Shown here: positions 1 through 8,756 of the stretch, in pieces | Numbering within the stretch: position 1 is the stretch's first letter | Layout of the letters: the number at the start of each line of letters is the position of its first letter | Origin: Hyphomonadaceae bacterium | GTDB taxonomy: Bacteria > Pseudomonadota > Alphaproteobacteria > Caulobacterales > Hyphomonadaceae | Assembly: GCA_016714495.1 (NCBI GenBank) | Contig: JADKDU010000001.1 | Span: 834,597 to 898,596, forward strand | Direction of reading: 5' to 3' | DNA: 64,000 nucleotides | Position numbers and translations under genes: made by a program | Notes under the pieces: model-generated | Database searches by the model: none | What the model saw: only the letters and a program-made list of their open reading frames with translations | What the model was told of the DNA's origin: nothing

Positions 1-418
1 CCAGGATCTGGCATGGATGCGATTTTTCCGTGAGGCCGTTGATCACTGGCACCGACGCGAATTGCGCCAGCGCCTCGACATCGGCATGGCGGTTGGCGCG
101 GATCATGATCGCATCGACATAGCGCGACAGGACTTTCGCGGTGTCTTCGACAGTTTCGCCGCGGCCCAGTTGCGTGTCGCCGGAATTGAGCACCAGCGAC
201 GTGCCGCCGAGCTGGCGGATCGCCATGTCGAACGAGACGCGTGTGCGCGTCGAGTTCTTCTCGAAGATCATCGCCAGCGTGCGACCCGAGAGCGGCGCAT
301 CCTTGTCGACCGTGCCTTTCGGCAGGCCCTTGCGCGCCGCCTTGCGCGACTTGGCGTTATCGAGAATGGACCGTAGCTCGCCGGACGCGAGGGGCCACAA
401 ATCCAGGAAGTGGTTCAT
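1..418 (-). CDS. argF: Ornithine carbamoyltransferase, N-terminal part (cut by window edge)
   Basis: Cytosolic enzyme that makes citrulline from ornithine and carbamoyl phosphate in arginine synthesis. Reading the minus strand from ATG at 418 gives a protein starting MNHFLDLWPLASGEL. It carries the carbamoyl-phosphate motif S-T-R-T-R near residue 57 and the HPCQ motif at the window edge, both diagnostic of the family. An in-frame TGA lies just upstream of the ATG, so the start is secure, and GAGGTCAGG serves as ribosome site. It begins 9 bases after the argD stop, so argD-argF form one transcript. Only about 139 residues are inside the window; the 3' end lies beyond base 1. Confidence 0.93.
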   Translation of the reverse strand, partial: MNHFLDLWPLASGELRSILDNAKSRKAARKGLPKGTVDKDAPLSGRTLAMIFEKNSTRTRVSFDMAIRQLGGTSLVLNSGDTQLGRGETVEDTAKVLSRYVDAIMIRANRHADVEALAQFASVPVINGLTEKSHPCQIL

Positions 419-427
419 GACCTGACC

Positions 428-1618
428 TCAGGATCCGGGGGCCGTCATCATCGTGGCGAATTGCTGGTCGATGATGTCGAGCGCTTCGCGCACGTCATCC
501 TCGGTGACCACCAGCGGCGGCGCGAGGCGTAGCGTGTTGTTGCCTGCCGTGCCGACGAGAAGGCCGCGATCGGACAGCTTGCCACGCAGCGGCAGCGGAT
601 CATCGCGCATCTTGAGGCCGCGCAACAGGCCGGCGCCGGTGACGTCGAGCACGAGTTCGGGATAACGGCCCTTCAGACTTTCCATGCCCTGCTGCATCGT
701 GCCGGCGACGCGGCGCACCTGTTCGAGAAAGCCGTCGCCGGCCACCACGTCGAGCACGGCGTTGCCGACCGCCATCGCCAGCGGCCCCCCGCCGAAGGTG
801 GTGCCGTGGATGCCCTTGGTCATGCCGGAAGCGGCTTTTTCCGTCGCGAGGATCATGCCCATCGGGAAGCCGCCGCCGATGCCCTTGGCGGCCGCGAGAA
901 GATCGGGCTCTGCGCCTTCGATCCACTGGTGATGAAAGAGCTTGCCGGTGCGGCCGGCGCCGCACTGGATCTCGTCATAGATCAGCAGGACGCCGTTCGC
1001 GTCGCACAGCTGGCGCAGCGTGCGCAGGAAGTCGTGCTTGGCTTCGCGCACGCCGCCCTCGCCCTGCACGGGCTCGATGATGACGGCGGCAAGGTCGGGC
1101 TTCGCAATCTCCGCGTTCAGCGCTTCAACGTCTTCCCACGGGATCGAGCGGAAGCCAGGCAAGCGCGGGCCGAAGCCTTCGCGATACTTCTCCTGCGCGC
1201 CGGCATTGATGCCGCCGAGCGTGCGGCCGTGGAAGGAGCCTTCGAAGGAAAGAATGCCGATGCGATCCAGCTGCCCTTTCGACCAGTGATAGCGCCGCGC
1301 GATCTTGATGCAGCCTTCGATGGATTCAGCGCCAGAATTGGTGAAGAAGGCGAAGTCGGCGAAGGTCAGGTCGACATAGCGCTGGGCCAGACGCTCCTGT
1401 CCGGGCACGCGGAACATGTTGGAGGTGTGCCAGAGCTTGTTGGCCTGCGTGGTCAGTGCGTTGACAAGAGCCGGATGACAATGGCCGAGCGAATTGACCG
1501 CGATCCCGGCGATGAAATCGAGGTAGGCCTTTCCCTTGTCGTCATACATGCGCACGCCCTCGCCTCGCTCGAACACGACCGGGCTTGGGCCGTAGACGGG
1601 AAGCACTGCGTTCGACAT
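428..1618 (-). CDS. argD: Acetylornithine aminotransferase
   Basis: PLP-dependent class III aminotransferase of 396 residues. It converts N-acetylglutamate semialdehyde to N-acetylornithine and, in many bacteria, also serves lysine synthesis. Seen in sequence: the SGAESIEGCIKIAR segment, the cofactor-site aspartate in IYDEIQCGAGRTG, and the PLP lysine in AAAKGIGGGFPMG. Length is normal for ArgD. AAGGAG precedes the ATG at a good distance. argF follows after 9 bases, the common alphaproteobacterial argD-argF order. Substrate specificity within the family is assigned mainly from this neighbour. Confidence 0.95.
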   Translation of the reverse strand: MSNAVLPVYGPSPVVFERGEGVRMYDDKGKAYLDFIAGIAVNSLGHCHPALVNALTTQANKLWHTSNMFRVPGQERLAQRYVDLTFADFAFFTNSGAESIEGCIKIARRYHWSKGQLDRIGILSFEGSFHGRTLGGINAGAQEKYREGFGPRLPGFRSIPWEDVEALNAEIAKPDLAAVIIEPVQGEGGVREAKHDFLRTLRQLCDANGVLLIYDEIQCGAGRTGKLFHHQWIEGAEPDLLAAAKGIGGGFPMGMILATEKAASGMTKGIHGTTFGGGPLAMAVGNAVLDVVAGDGFLEQVRRVAGTMQQGMESLKGRYPELVLDVTGAGLLRGLKMRDDPLPLRGKLSDRGLLVGTAGNNTLRLAPPLVVTEDDVREALDIIDQQFATMMTAPGS

Positions 1619-1755
1619 GGGGGCATCTCCTTATGACGCCGGTGGGAAAACTCTGAAAAAACCTCTTTCAGGGCCGAATTGGAAAGCGCGCTCAATGAGG
1701 CCGGTCGCCCCAAGTGTCAATGAAAATGCGGTGACTCAGGGGTAGACCGGCCGCT

Positions 1756-2604
1756 TCAAGCCTTCAGCTTGTAGCCGACCTTCAGCATGCGCCAGCAGCC
1801 GACGCAGAGCGCGAGGGTGATCGCAGCGCTCATCAGGCCGCCGAACCAAAGATCGCTTTCGGCATGGCCGGTGAAGCCATACCGGAAGCCGTCGATCATC
1901 TGGAAGAACGGGTTGAAATGGCTGATCGTCACGAACGGCTCGGGCAGGCGGCCGATCGGATAGAACGTGCCCGACAGCATCGTCAGCGGCATGATGACGA
2001 AGTTCTGCACGGCTGCCATATGGTCGAACTTATCGGCCCAGATGCCGCCCATCAGGCCGACTGCGCCCATGAACAGTGACGCAACGACCGAGAAGTAGAG
2101 GACCGCGAACAGGTTCGCGATCTGGAAGGGCGTGATCTGCATGATCCAGACGGCGGCGTAGGTGACGAGTCCGACGAGAATGCCGCGCGTCACGGCGCCC
2201 GACAGGAAGCCGATCGTAAGCTCAAGTGGCGACAGCGGCGGCATGAGAAAATCGACGGAGTTGCCCTGCACCTTGGCTATGATCAGTGACGACGATGTGT
2301 TGGCGAAGGCGTTGTTGAGGATCGCCATCATCACGACGCCCGGCGCAAGGAAGGTTTCGAACGACACGCCGCCGGGGCTGGTGGCCGATCCGCCCTGATC
2401 GAAGGCAAGCTTGAAGACAAAGAGCATCAGCAGGCTCGAGACCACAGGTGCAAACAGCGTCTGCATCCCGACTTTCCAGAAGCGCCGCGTCTCGCGCAGA
2501 CAGAGCGTCCACAGCCCCAGCCAGTTCACCGCACCGTATTGTCGCGGCCCGGCGATGCCCGGCTTGCCGGCTTCAATTGGGGGTCGTGTCAGAGTTTGAT
2601 CCAT
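1756..2604 (-). CDS. ABC-2 type transporter permease
   Basis: Inner-membrane permease of 282 residues with about six hydrophobic helices after a 40-residue cytoplasmic start. The layout is that of the ABC2_membrane family (YadH/NodJ-like exporters of polysaccharide, lipid or drug substrates). The conserved loop after helix 5 (MLSGTFYPIGRLPEPF) fits the family. No ATP-binding subunit lies beside it, which is unusual because the two are commonly paired; the partner must be encoded elsewhere. The substrate cannot be told from the sequence. It lies on the strand opposite gcrA, sharing a 386-base intergenic region. Confidence 0.8.
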   Translation of the reverse strand: MDQTLTRPPIEAGKPGIAGPRQYGAVNWLGLWTLCLRETRRFWKVGMQTLFAPVVSSLLMLFVFKLAFDQGGSATSPGGVSFETFLAPGVVMMAILNNAFANTSSSLIIAKVQGNSVDFLMPPLSPLELTIGFLSGAVTRGILVGLVTYAAVWIMQITPFQIANLFAVLYFSVVASLFMGAVGLMGGIWADKFDHMAAVQNFVIMPLTMLSGTFYPIGRLPEPFVTISHFNPFFQMIDGFRYGFTGHAESDLWFGGLMSAAITLALCVGCWRMLKVGYKLKA

Positions 2605-2990
2605 GGCCGCTTTTTATGCCCCTGAGCCGCTAGCGCCATGGAAATGTCGTCATGGCGGCCCCGACACAAGAGAGCGTGCCTGATCCCTGGACCCAGCCGG
2701 CGTCGCCCGGTCAAAGCACCCACAGCGAGTCCAAATCCGCAACGGCTGGGGAACCTCGCCGGAAAGTTGAGTCCCCGCGGCCACAACCTCGAGAAACCCG
2801 CCAGCGACGCCGTGACTCACTCGGCCTGTGTACAACCTCAATATATTGATTAACCTGTTGAGAAGCGCCCCAGCATATTGCGGCTGCGGCTACCGCAGAT
2901 ACTATCCCTTGAAATTGGGAAGCGGGTCGGCACCGGCACAACCTACATCTTGTGTCTTGCATGATTCCCTGAGGCTGTGGAGAGACATTC
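2605..2990. promoter_or_regulatory. gcrA / ABC permease divergent regulatory region with GANTC cluster
   Basis: A 386-base gene-free stretch between divergent genes. Four GANTC sites, the CcrM methylation target, lie at 2727-2731, 2769-2773, 2814-2818 and 2963-2967. A TTAACC half-site resembling half of a CtrA box is at 2850-2855. The gcrA ribosome site is TGGAGAG at 2978-2984. GcrA and CcrM methylation are known to be linked in alphaproteobacterial cell-cycle control. That these particular sites regulate gcrA is inference. No -35/-10 pair could be fixed by eye. Confidence 0.55.
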
Positions 2991-3533
2991 ATGGGCTGGA
3001 CCGAAGAACGCGTCGCAGAACTCAAGAAACTCTGGGCCGAAGGGCACAGTGCAAGCCAGATAGCCAAGCGGCTGGGGTCGGTGACCCGCAATGCGGTGAT
3101 CGGCAAGGTGCACCGTTTGGGACTCTCCGGAAGAGCGACTCCGTCCCGCCCAGTCAAGCGTCCGCCCCGCCTCGCCCGGCCCAAACCCCAGCAGCAGATG
3201 CCGCGTCAGGCCAGCGCCGCTCCCGCGGCCCGCGGCTCGAACGCCCTTGCCGTCCGCGCAGAACCGACACACACCCACATCAGTGAAGCCGAAGCCAATA
3301 TCGAGCCGCAGCGCCTGCCCAATGGCGACATGGTCACCGTGCTGACGGTGAAGGACTCGATGTGCAAATGGCCGATCGGCGATCCGGCCGACGCCAATTT
3401 CGGCTTCTGCGGCCACAGCTCAGCCGAGAACTCGCCCTACTGCGCCGAGCATGCCCGCGTGGCCTTCCAGCCGGCCAAAAAGCGCGAGCGTCGCGCCCGC
3501 GAGTTCGACTACATTCAAAAGCTCGCCAGCTGA
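2991..3533 (+). CDS. gcrA: Cell-cycle regulator GcrA
   Basis: Transcription factor of 180 residues that binds sigma-70 RNA polymerase and acts at promoters carrying CcrM-methylated GANTC sites. The first 45 residues match the GcrA DNA-binding domain very closely (start MGWTEERVAELKKLW, then SASQIAKRLG and NAVIGKVHRLGLSGRA). A variable basic, Pro-rich linker follows. The C-terminal sigma-interacting domain has the cysteine-rich CKWPIGDP, FGFCGH and PYCAEH segments. Length is typical. The gene appears monocistronic, ending in a hairpin terminator at 3592, and has four GANTC sites upstream. Confidence 0.97.
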   Translation: MGWTEERVAELKKLWAEGHSASQIAKRLGSVTRNAVIGKVHRLGLSGRATPSRPVKRPPRLARPKPQQQMPRQASAAPAARGSNALAVRAEPTHTHISEAEANIEPQRLPNGDMVTVLTVKDSMCKWPIGDPADANFGFCGHSSAENSPYCAEHARVAFQPAKKRERRAREFDYIQKLAS

Positions 3534-3591
3534 CCTTTCTTTTCCGAACACGGGCCTGATCAGGCACGCCTGAGTTCTACCCGCGACGGCG

Positions 3592-3626
3592 CCGCCCCGG
3601 ACCCCTTGGGATTTCGGGGCGGTTTC
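3592..3626 (+). terminator. Rho-independent terminator after gcrA
   Basis: A perfect 8-base-pair stem (CCGCCCCG at 3592-3599 with CGGGGCGG at 3615-3622) and a 15-base loop, followed by TTT. It sits 59 bases past the gcrA stop. Confidence 0.7.
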
Positions 3627-3681
3627 GTGTCGAGGTTCCGCGCTTTCGCCCTCGTCTCGAAGGACGAGGGCGAGCTTACCG

Positions 3682-4263
3682 TCATCGCCGCGGATATGCC
3701 CACACCCAGTTCACGTAGTCGACGTCGCGCTCCCACGCGTGGTCGACTTCGTGCAGAGCTGTTCCGCCCAGGAAATCCAGCCCGGCGGGCGCAGGCGGAA
3801 CGATGTCGGCGATTGTCGCCCCATCGGCCGGCGAAGCTTCGATCCAGCCGCCGTCATAGTCAGTGCGCGCCCGATCGCTCACGGGGAGGAAGCCGCTGAA
3901 ATAGGCCTCGTCGAAGAATAGCGTCACTTCCGACTGGAACAGGGAGGGCGTCGTCACCAGGCAGGCGATGCGGCAGTCGCGCGGGCGGCGCGGCGAATGC
4001 TCAAGCGCGCCCGCCGACGCGAAGATGGCGGCGAGGCAGGCGCGCTGGGTCTCCGCGGTGGCGTGCGGGGGCTCGACCAGTTTCGAAAAGACCGGAACCT
4101 TGAAGTTCCAGAACCGCTCGCCCGCCAGTACGTCAGCAGTCGGCAGTTGATCGACAATCCGCGCCGGCCATCTGGCCAGCGCACGCAGGTGGCGCGCGGG
4201 ATTGCGCAGTCTCTTTTGAGGGCGAAGATCGAGGCGTCTCATGCGCTGCGATTTCGAGTCCAT
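3682..4263 (-). CDS. DUF3916 family protein
   Basis: A 193-residue cytosolic protein of unknown function. The pattern matches what I recall of DUF3916: an RLDLRPQKRLRNPARHLRAL start, a W-N-F-K-V-P-V segment, then TTPSLFQSEVTLFFDEAYF. No catalytic motif is evident. The start at 4263 is chosen because AGGCGG precedes it and it lies only 5 bases after the stop of the upstream transporter gene, so the two are probably translationally coupled. A second in-frame ATG is at 4242. Coupling to a Spinster-type MFS gene is the only functional hint. Confidence 0.7.
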   Translation of the reverse strand: MDSKSQRMRRLDLRPQKRLRNPARHLRALARWPARIVDQLPTADVLAGERFWNFKVPVFSKLVEPPHATAETQRACLAAIFASAGALEHSPRRPRDCRIACLVTTPSLFQSEVTLFFDEAYFSGFLPVSDRARTDYDGGWIEASPADGATIADIVPPAPAGLDFLGGTALHEVDHAWERDVDYVNWVWAYPRR

Positions 4264-4268
4264 CCCGC

Positions 4269-5723
4269 CTACTTCGCCACCAGATCCTTCTGCAGGGTCT
4301 TGATGCACAGCATGAAGAGTATCGCCGGCGTCAGATAAAGCAGTGAGGTGACCAGCAGCGAGTTCTGAAGCGACTTTGCTTCTGCGGCGCGGCAGAAAGC
4401 CTGCGTCGCCTCCGGCAGGGCGGTGAGCGCCGTCCCCTTGCAAGAGGCCCGTACGAGATCAGCGAAGCCTTCAGCGTTAGCCTGCATCGAAAAGAAGATG
4501 TCCGACACAAAACCAATGAAGGGCGGACCCGCGCCATAGCCGAGCAGGTTGACGAGGAAGAGCAGGATTGCGGTCGCCGTGGCGCGTGTTCGTGCGCCGA
4601 CCACGCCCTGCCCGATCGTGTACTGGGCGGCGAGATAGCCATACTTGACGCCAGCGCCCATTGCGAGGCCGAACAGCGCCACCCATTTGTTCTCGGCGCT
4701 GAAGCCCAGCAGGTAGAACGGAATGGCGGCCAGAAGACCTGCTGCCGGCAGCCAGGCGATGGCGTTGGGATGGCGCTTCACCACCCGCTCAGCCAGCCAG
4801 CCGGTCGTGACCACGCCGATCGACGCCGCAAGGGCCGCTGGCACGTTGAAGAGCAGCGTCGCCTCGGTAAGCGAGACGCCATAGGTGCGCATCAGGAAAG
4901 AGGTCTGGAAGGTGGTGACGCCATAGCCGCAGAACGACGCCATCGTCGCGGCCGCAGCCATCAGCCAGAAGGACCGCTTGGAAGACAATTCTTTCAGCGC
5001 GGCCGCGAAACTCGCCTTTTTCGGACGCACGACGCCCGGCGGATCGGAATAGCCGCGCGGCGGCTCTTTCACGGTGAGGCGGAACGCGATCGCGACGAGG
5101 ATGCCCGCGGCTCCGATCGTCATGAACGCTGTGCGCCAGCCGAAGGCGTCCGCAACGGGACCGCCGATCAGGTTGGCCGACAGCGTGCCCGCTGTCACGC
5201 CCATCGCGTAATAGCCGAGCGCCGTTGATCGCCGGGCGGCGGGATAATAGTCCGCGATGACCGAGTTGGCGGGCGGCGTGCAGCCGGCTTCGCCCACGCC
5301 GACTAGAACGCGGCAGAGCAGCAGCATCGTAAAACCACTGATCACCACGCCGCCGATTTCGACCGGCGCCGCCATGCCTGACAGCGCCGTCGCCCCTGAC
5401 CACAGGGCCACGCAGATCGTGATGATCCAGGTGCGGTTTGCGGTTTCGGCATAGTGCGCCAGCGGAATGCCCACGATGGAATAGAACAGCGCAAAGCCGA
5501 TGCCGGTCAGCAGGCCGAACTGGCCGTCAGTGATCTGCAACTCGTTCATCACGTCTTCGGAGACGATGCCGAGCAGGCCGCGGTCGAGGAAGTTCAGGAT
5601 GTAGACGAATAGGAGAGCGTTCAGGACATAGCTGCGATAAGACTTGGTCCCGTAGCCTGTAAGGTGGCCCTGGCCCGCTGATGCTGGCGCGTCGACGCCC
5701 ATTGCGCCCGTATGACTACCCAT
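4269..5723 (-). CDS. Spinster-type MFS transporter 1
   Basis: Major facilitator of 484 residues with about 12 membrane helices. The N-terminal NFLDRGLLGIVSEDV and RVLVGVGEAGCTPPANSVIADYYP motifs are those of the Spinster (Spns) branch, abundant in Caulobacterales and sphingomonads but mostly of unknown substrate. The central loop carries TVKEPPRGYSDPPG, shared almost exactly with the next gene, so the two are tandem paralogs. The start at 5723 follows a GGGAG ribosome site; an upstream in-frame ATG at 5816 lacks one. The DUF3916 gene follows after 5 bases. Confidence 0.85.
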   Translation of the reverse strand: MGSHTGAMGVDAPASAGQGHLTGYGTKSYRSYVLNALLFVYILNFLDRGLLGIVSEDVMNELQITDGQFGLLTGIGFALFYSIVGIPLAHYAETANRTWIITICVALWSGATALSGMAAPVEIGGVVISGFTMLLLCRVLVGVGEAGCTPPANSVIADYYPAARRSTALGYYAMGVTAGTLSANLIGGPVADAFGWRTAFMTIGAAGILVAIAFRLTVKEPPRGYSDPPGVVRPKKASFAAALKELSSKRSFWLMAAAATMASFCGYGVTTFQTSFLMRTYGVSLTEATLLFNVPAALAASIGVVTTGWLAERVVKRHPNAIAWLPAAGLLAAIPFYLLGFSAENKWVALFGLAMGAGVKYGYLAAQYTIGQGVVGARTRATATAILLFLVNLLGYGAGPPFIGFVSDIFFSMQANAEGFADLVRASCKGTALTALPEATQAFCRAAEAKSLQNSLLVTSLLYLTPAILFMLCIKTLQKDLVAK

Positions 5724-5911
5724 CCCGTTTTCTCCCGGCGCTGCCGACTCTTGTGCCCGCGGCGGCGTCTTGCGGAGGCTCGCAACTTTGGCGCGTGCGG
5801 TCCATCCCGAATCCAAATGGCGGCGCGCGCGGCGCTGACAACGTCGTTATGCTGCGAATGCAAACGACCGGACGCGATGGACGCCCGGTCGTGCAAGCTT
5901 CGCCGAAGCGA

Positions 5912-7408
5912 TCAGATGGGCTTGGCGACGAGGTCCTTCTTCAGGGTGGACGCGGCGAGAAGATAGAAGGCGGCGGCGGGGATGAAGAACAGGATCGTCG
6001 CGGCCATCGACTGGCGCAGGCCTTCGCCGTAAGCGGTCGCGCAGACGGCCTGCTGCTCAGCCGGCAGGCCCGAGAGATCGCGGGCGCGGCATGCCGTCGT
6101 GGTCAGCACATCGCCCATGCCGGCGGCGTCGATCTGCATCTTCATGAACATGTCCGACAGGATGCCCACGATCTGCGGCCCGAGACCGTTGCCGATCAGC
6201 GCGATGATAAACAGGACGATCGCAATCGCGGAGGCGCGCGAGCGTTGCGAGACCACGCCCTGGCCGATCGTGTACTGCGCGCCGAGATAGGCGTAGTGCG
6301 CGGCAGCGCCCAAGCCCCAGATGATCAGCTGCGGCGCGCCGGGCTCAAGATAAAAGCTGGAAATGTATAGCGGAATGGCGAGGCCGAGCCCCACTGCGGG
6401 CAACCAGGCCACGGCGGCCGGGAAGCGCGGCGTCAGTCTTTCGGAAAGATAGCCGCCTATGAACGTTCCCAGCGCTGACACCAGCGCAAGCGGCACGCCA
6501 TACTGCACCGCGAACGCTCCCGGCGACATGCCGTGCAGACGCTGCATCATCGGCGCCTGGAAGCCGAAAAGGCCATAACCCACCAGGGCGACAAGGGCTG
6601 CGCCGAGCGACATGGTCCAGAAGGTCGGCTTGGTGCTGAGCTCCTTGAGTGTCTCTGTGATGCTGGCTTTCTGGACGCGCTGGGCGCCCGGCGGGTCCGA
6701 ATAGCCGCGCGGGGGCTCCTTGACCGTGAGCAGCAGGATCAACGCGATCACTAGGCCCGGCAGGCCAAGCGCGATGAAGGCGAAGCGCCAGCCGAAATTC
6801 TCGCCCCAGCCAAGCTGCTGGTGAATGTCGCCGACGCCGACGCTGGAGAAGAAGCTGACGACCGCCTCGTCCGTGAGGCCGGCGATCGGGCCGCCGAAGC
6901 CGTTGGCCAGGGCGCCGCCCAGCGTGACGCCCATGGCGAAGATGCCCAGCGCGTTGGCGCGGCTCTTCGGCTTGAAGTAGTCGGCAATGATCGAATTGGA
7001 TGGCGGCGTTCCGCCTGCCTCGCCGATCGCAACGCCGACGCGTGCGATCAGCAGGAAGACGAAGCTGGAGGCAAAGCCGCACAGCGCTGTCATCAGCGAC
7101 CAGACCGCGATGCACAGCGCCATGATGGCGACGCGGTTGTAGCGGTCTGCGGCCATGGCGATCGGAATGCCCATAAGCGCATAGAACAGTGCGAAGGGGG
7201 GGCCGTTGAGGAAGCCGTATTCGGTGTCGGTCAGCCCGAACTCGGCGATGATCGGTTGGGCGACGACGCCGAGCAGATTCCGGTCGATGAAGTTGAGCGT
7301 ATAGACGAGCGTGAGCGAGAGCAGAACGTAGCCGCGATAACCAGGTGTGCCGAAACTCTGGCCGCCAGCCGAGGCTTCGCCCGCCGGCGTCGATGGTGCA
7401 ACCGCCAC
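5912..7408 (-). CDS. Spinster-type MFS transporter 2
   Basis: Major facilitator of 498 residues, paralog of the neighbour at 4269-5723. Both share the NF(L/I)DR start of helix 1, the GEAG-TPP-NSIIADY motif, TVKEPPRGYSDPPG in the central loop, AQYTIGQGVV in the C-terminal half and a KKDLVAK-type end. It has an extra loop around residues 180-200 that the paralog lacks. It starts with GTG at 7408, preceded by GGGAGG. The two genes are 188 bases apart and could share a transcript. Substrate unknown. Confidence 0.85.
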   Translation of the reverse strand: MAVAPSTPAGEASAGGQSFGTPGYRGYVLLSLTLVYTLNFIDRNLLGVVAQPIIAEFGLTDTEYGFLNGPPFALFYALMGIPIAMAADRYNRVAIMALCIAVWSLMTALCGFASSFVFLLIARVGVAIGEAGGTPPSNSIIADYFKPKSRANALGIFAMGVTLGGALANGFGGPIAGLTDEAVVSFFSSVGVGDIHQQLGWGENFGWRFAFIALGLPGLVIALILLLTVKEPPRGYSDPPGAQRVQKASITETLKELSTKPTFWTMSLGAALVALVGYGLFGFQAPMMQRLHGMSPGAFAVQYGVPLALVSALGTFIGGYLSERLTPRFPAAVAWLPAVGLGLAIPLYISSFYLEPGAPQLIIWGLGAAAHYAYLGAQYTIGQGVVSQRSRASAIAIVLFIIALIGNGLGPQIVGILSDMFMKMQIDAAGMGDVLTTTACRARDLSGLPAEQQAVCATAYGEGLRQSMAATILFFIPAAAFYLLAASTLKKDLVAKPI

Positions 7409-7538
7409 TATGACCTCCCGAGCGGCGACTGACGCGCCGTTTCAAGCACAGCCTAGCTACGATCATGGGGAGGGCAAGCAGAATGGGGGTTACGCCGCAT
7501 CGCAGCAATGACGCTAAGTCAGATCAAACGCTTAGCCT

Positions 7539-7775
7539 TCATGCTGACCGTTCCTTCGCGCCGACTACAAGATGGTCGTGCATGCGAATCTCGAGCGGGG
7601 CACGCCTTTTCGATTTCACGGGTCAGATCGAAAAGGCGCGCGAGGGCGTGGGATCGCTGCGCGGGATCAAGGCGCAGAGCAAAAGCTCGTGCAATTCACA
7701 ATCGCGCGGGCTCGACCCATAGCCGTCCATGGTGCGCTGGCGCAGGCGTTCGTGATGCCCGTGATAGCACTTGGT
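7539..7775 (-). pseudogene. radC: Decayed radC remnant with large internal deletion
   Basis: On the minus strand the 5' part reads as the N-terminus of RadC (GHHERLRQR, then CELHELLLCALIPR). It then jumps straight to the metal-site region of the C-terminal JAMM domain (S-D-P-T-P-S-R-A). About one base is then missing and the next frame gives DLTREIEKAC. About two more bases are missing and a third frame gives EIRMHDHLVVGAKERSA and a stop at 7539-7541, the usual RadC tail. The middle of the gene, including the HxH metal ligands, is gone. map-radC is a common alphaproteobacterial gene order. The 5' part is now read as the tail of the map frame. Confidence 0.75.
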
Positions 7776-8669
7776 GGGACCTTCTGCGGCGCCGCTCTTC
7801 GATTCCGCCCTTCCACCTTCTGGACCAATCAGTCCATGTGGCCGGAGGTGTGCGGCGTGTGCTGGCCCGCGGGCGAGCGTGAAGATCTCCACGCCGTTTT
7901 CGGTGATGCCGATCGAATGCTCGTACTGCGCCGACAGCGAGCGGTCGCGCGTGACCGCCGTCCAGCCATCGGCCAACAGCGCCACATCCATACGTCCAAG
8001 ATTGATCATCGGTTCGACCGTGAAGATCATGCCCGGCATTAAGCGCTCGCCCTGACCGCGCCTTCCAAAGTGAAGGATGTTCGGCGCGTCATGGAACACG
8101 CGGCCAAGCCCGTGTCCGCAGAAAGCCTCGACCACAGAATAGCGCTGACGTTCGGCATGCTCCTGGATCGCGGCGCCGAGATCGCCGAGGCGCGCGCCAG
8201 GCTTGATCGCCTCGATGCCGCGCATCATGGACTCGTAGGTCACGTCCATCAGGCGCATAGCTTTCCGCTTTACGCCGCCGACCGAATACATGCGCGAGGT
8301 GTCGCCATGCCAGCCATCGACAATCACGGTGACATCGATGTTGACGATGTCGCCTTCCTTCAGCGCCTTCGCGCCTGGAATACCGTGGCAGACCACATGG
8401 TTCACCGACGTGCAGACAGTGTGGCGATAGCCCTTGTAGAACAAGCAGGCCGGAACGCCTCCGCCCGCCAGCACGAATTCGCGCGCCAGATCATCCAGGG
8501 TCGAGGTCAGCACGCCCGGCGCCACGTGGGGGATCAGCATGTCGAGGCAATCGGCGGCCAGCTTGCCGGCCTTCCGCATGCCTTCGAACGCTTCGGGACC
8601 GTGCAGCTTGATCTGCCCGGTCGCGCGGGGGGGCGCTTCGGATGCGTCGATAAAGGCTGAGGTGGTCAT
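7623..8669 (-). CDS. map: Methionine aminopeptidase type I, with aberrant RadC-derived C-terminal tail
   Basis: Cytosolic metallopeptidase that removes initiator methionine. All five metal ligands are visible: NIDVT and HGDTS (two Asp), CGHGLG (His), FTVEPM (Glu) and QYEHS (Glu). The open frame of 348 residues is about 70 longer than normal. The cause appears to be a two-base loss near 7875, where CTCTCG would restore the usual F-T-L-S-P ending and a stop at 7829-7831 (about 280 residues). Instead the frame runs into the radC remnant. The catalytic domain is complete, so activity is likely kept. The indel could be real or an assembly error. Confidence 0.9.
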   Translation of the reverse strand: MTTSAFIDASEAPPRATGQIKLHGPEAFEGMRKAGKLAADCLDMLIPHVAPGVLTSTLDDLAREFVLAGGGVPACLFYKGYRHTVCTSVNHVVCHGIPGAKALKEGDIVNIDVTVIVDGWHGDTSRMYSVGGVKRKAMRLMDVTYESMMRGIEAIKPGARLGDLGAAIQEHAERQRYSVVEAFCGHGLGRVFHDAPNILHFGRRGQGERLMPGMIFTVEPMINLGRMDVALLADGWTAVTRDRSLSAQYEHSIGITENGVEIFTLARGPAHAAHLRPHGLIGPEGGRAESKSGAAEGPTKCYHGHHERLRQRTMDGYGSSPRDCELHELLLCALIPRSDPTPSRAFSI

Positions 8670-8756
8670 GGCTCAGGTCTCGGTTTCGGGCCGGGTGTTT
8701 CCACCACTCTAGCACGCCGGGTCAACGTTGCGAATCCGGCGAAAAACAGGGCCGGG

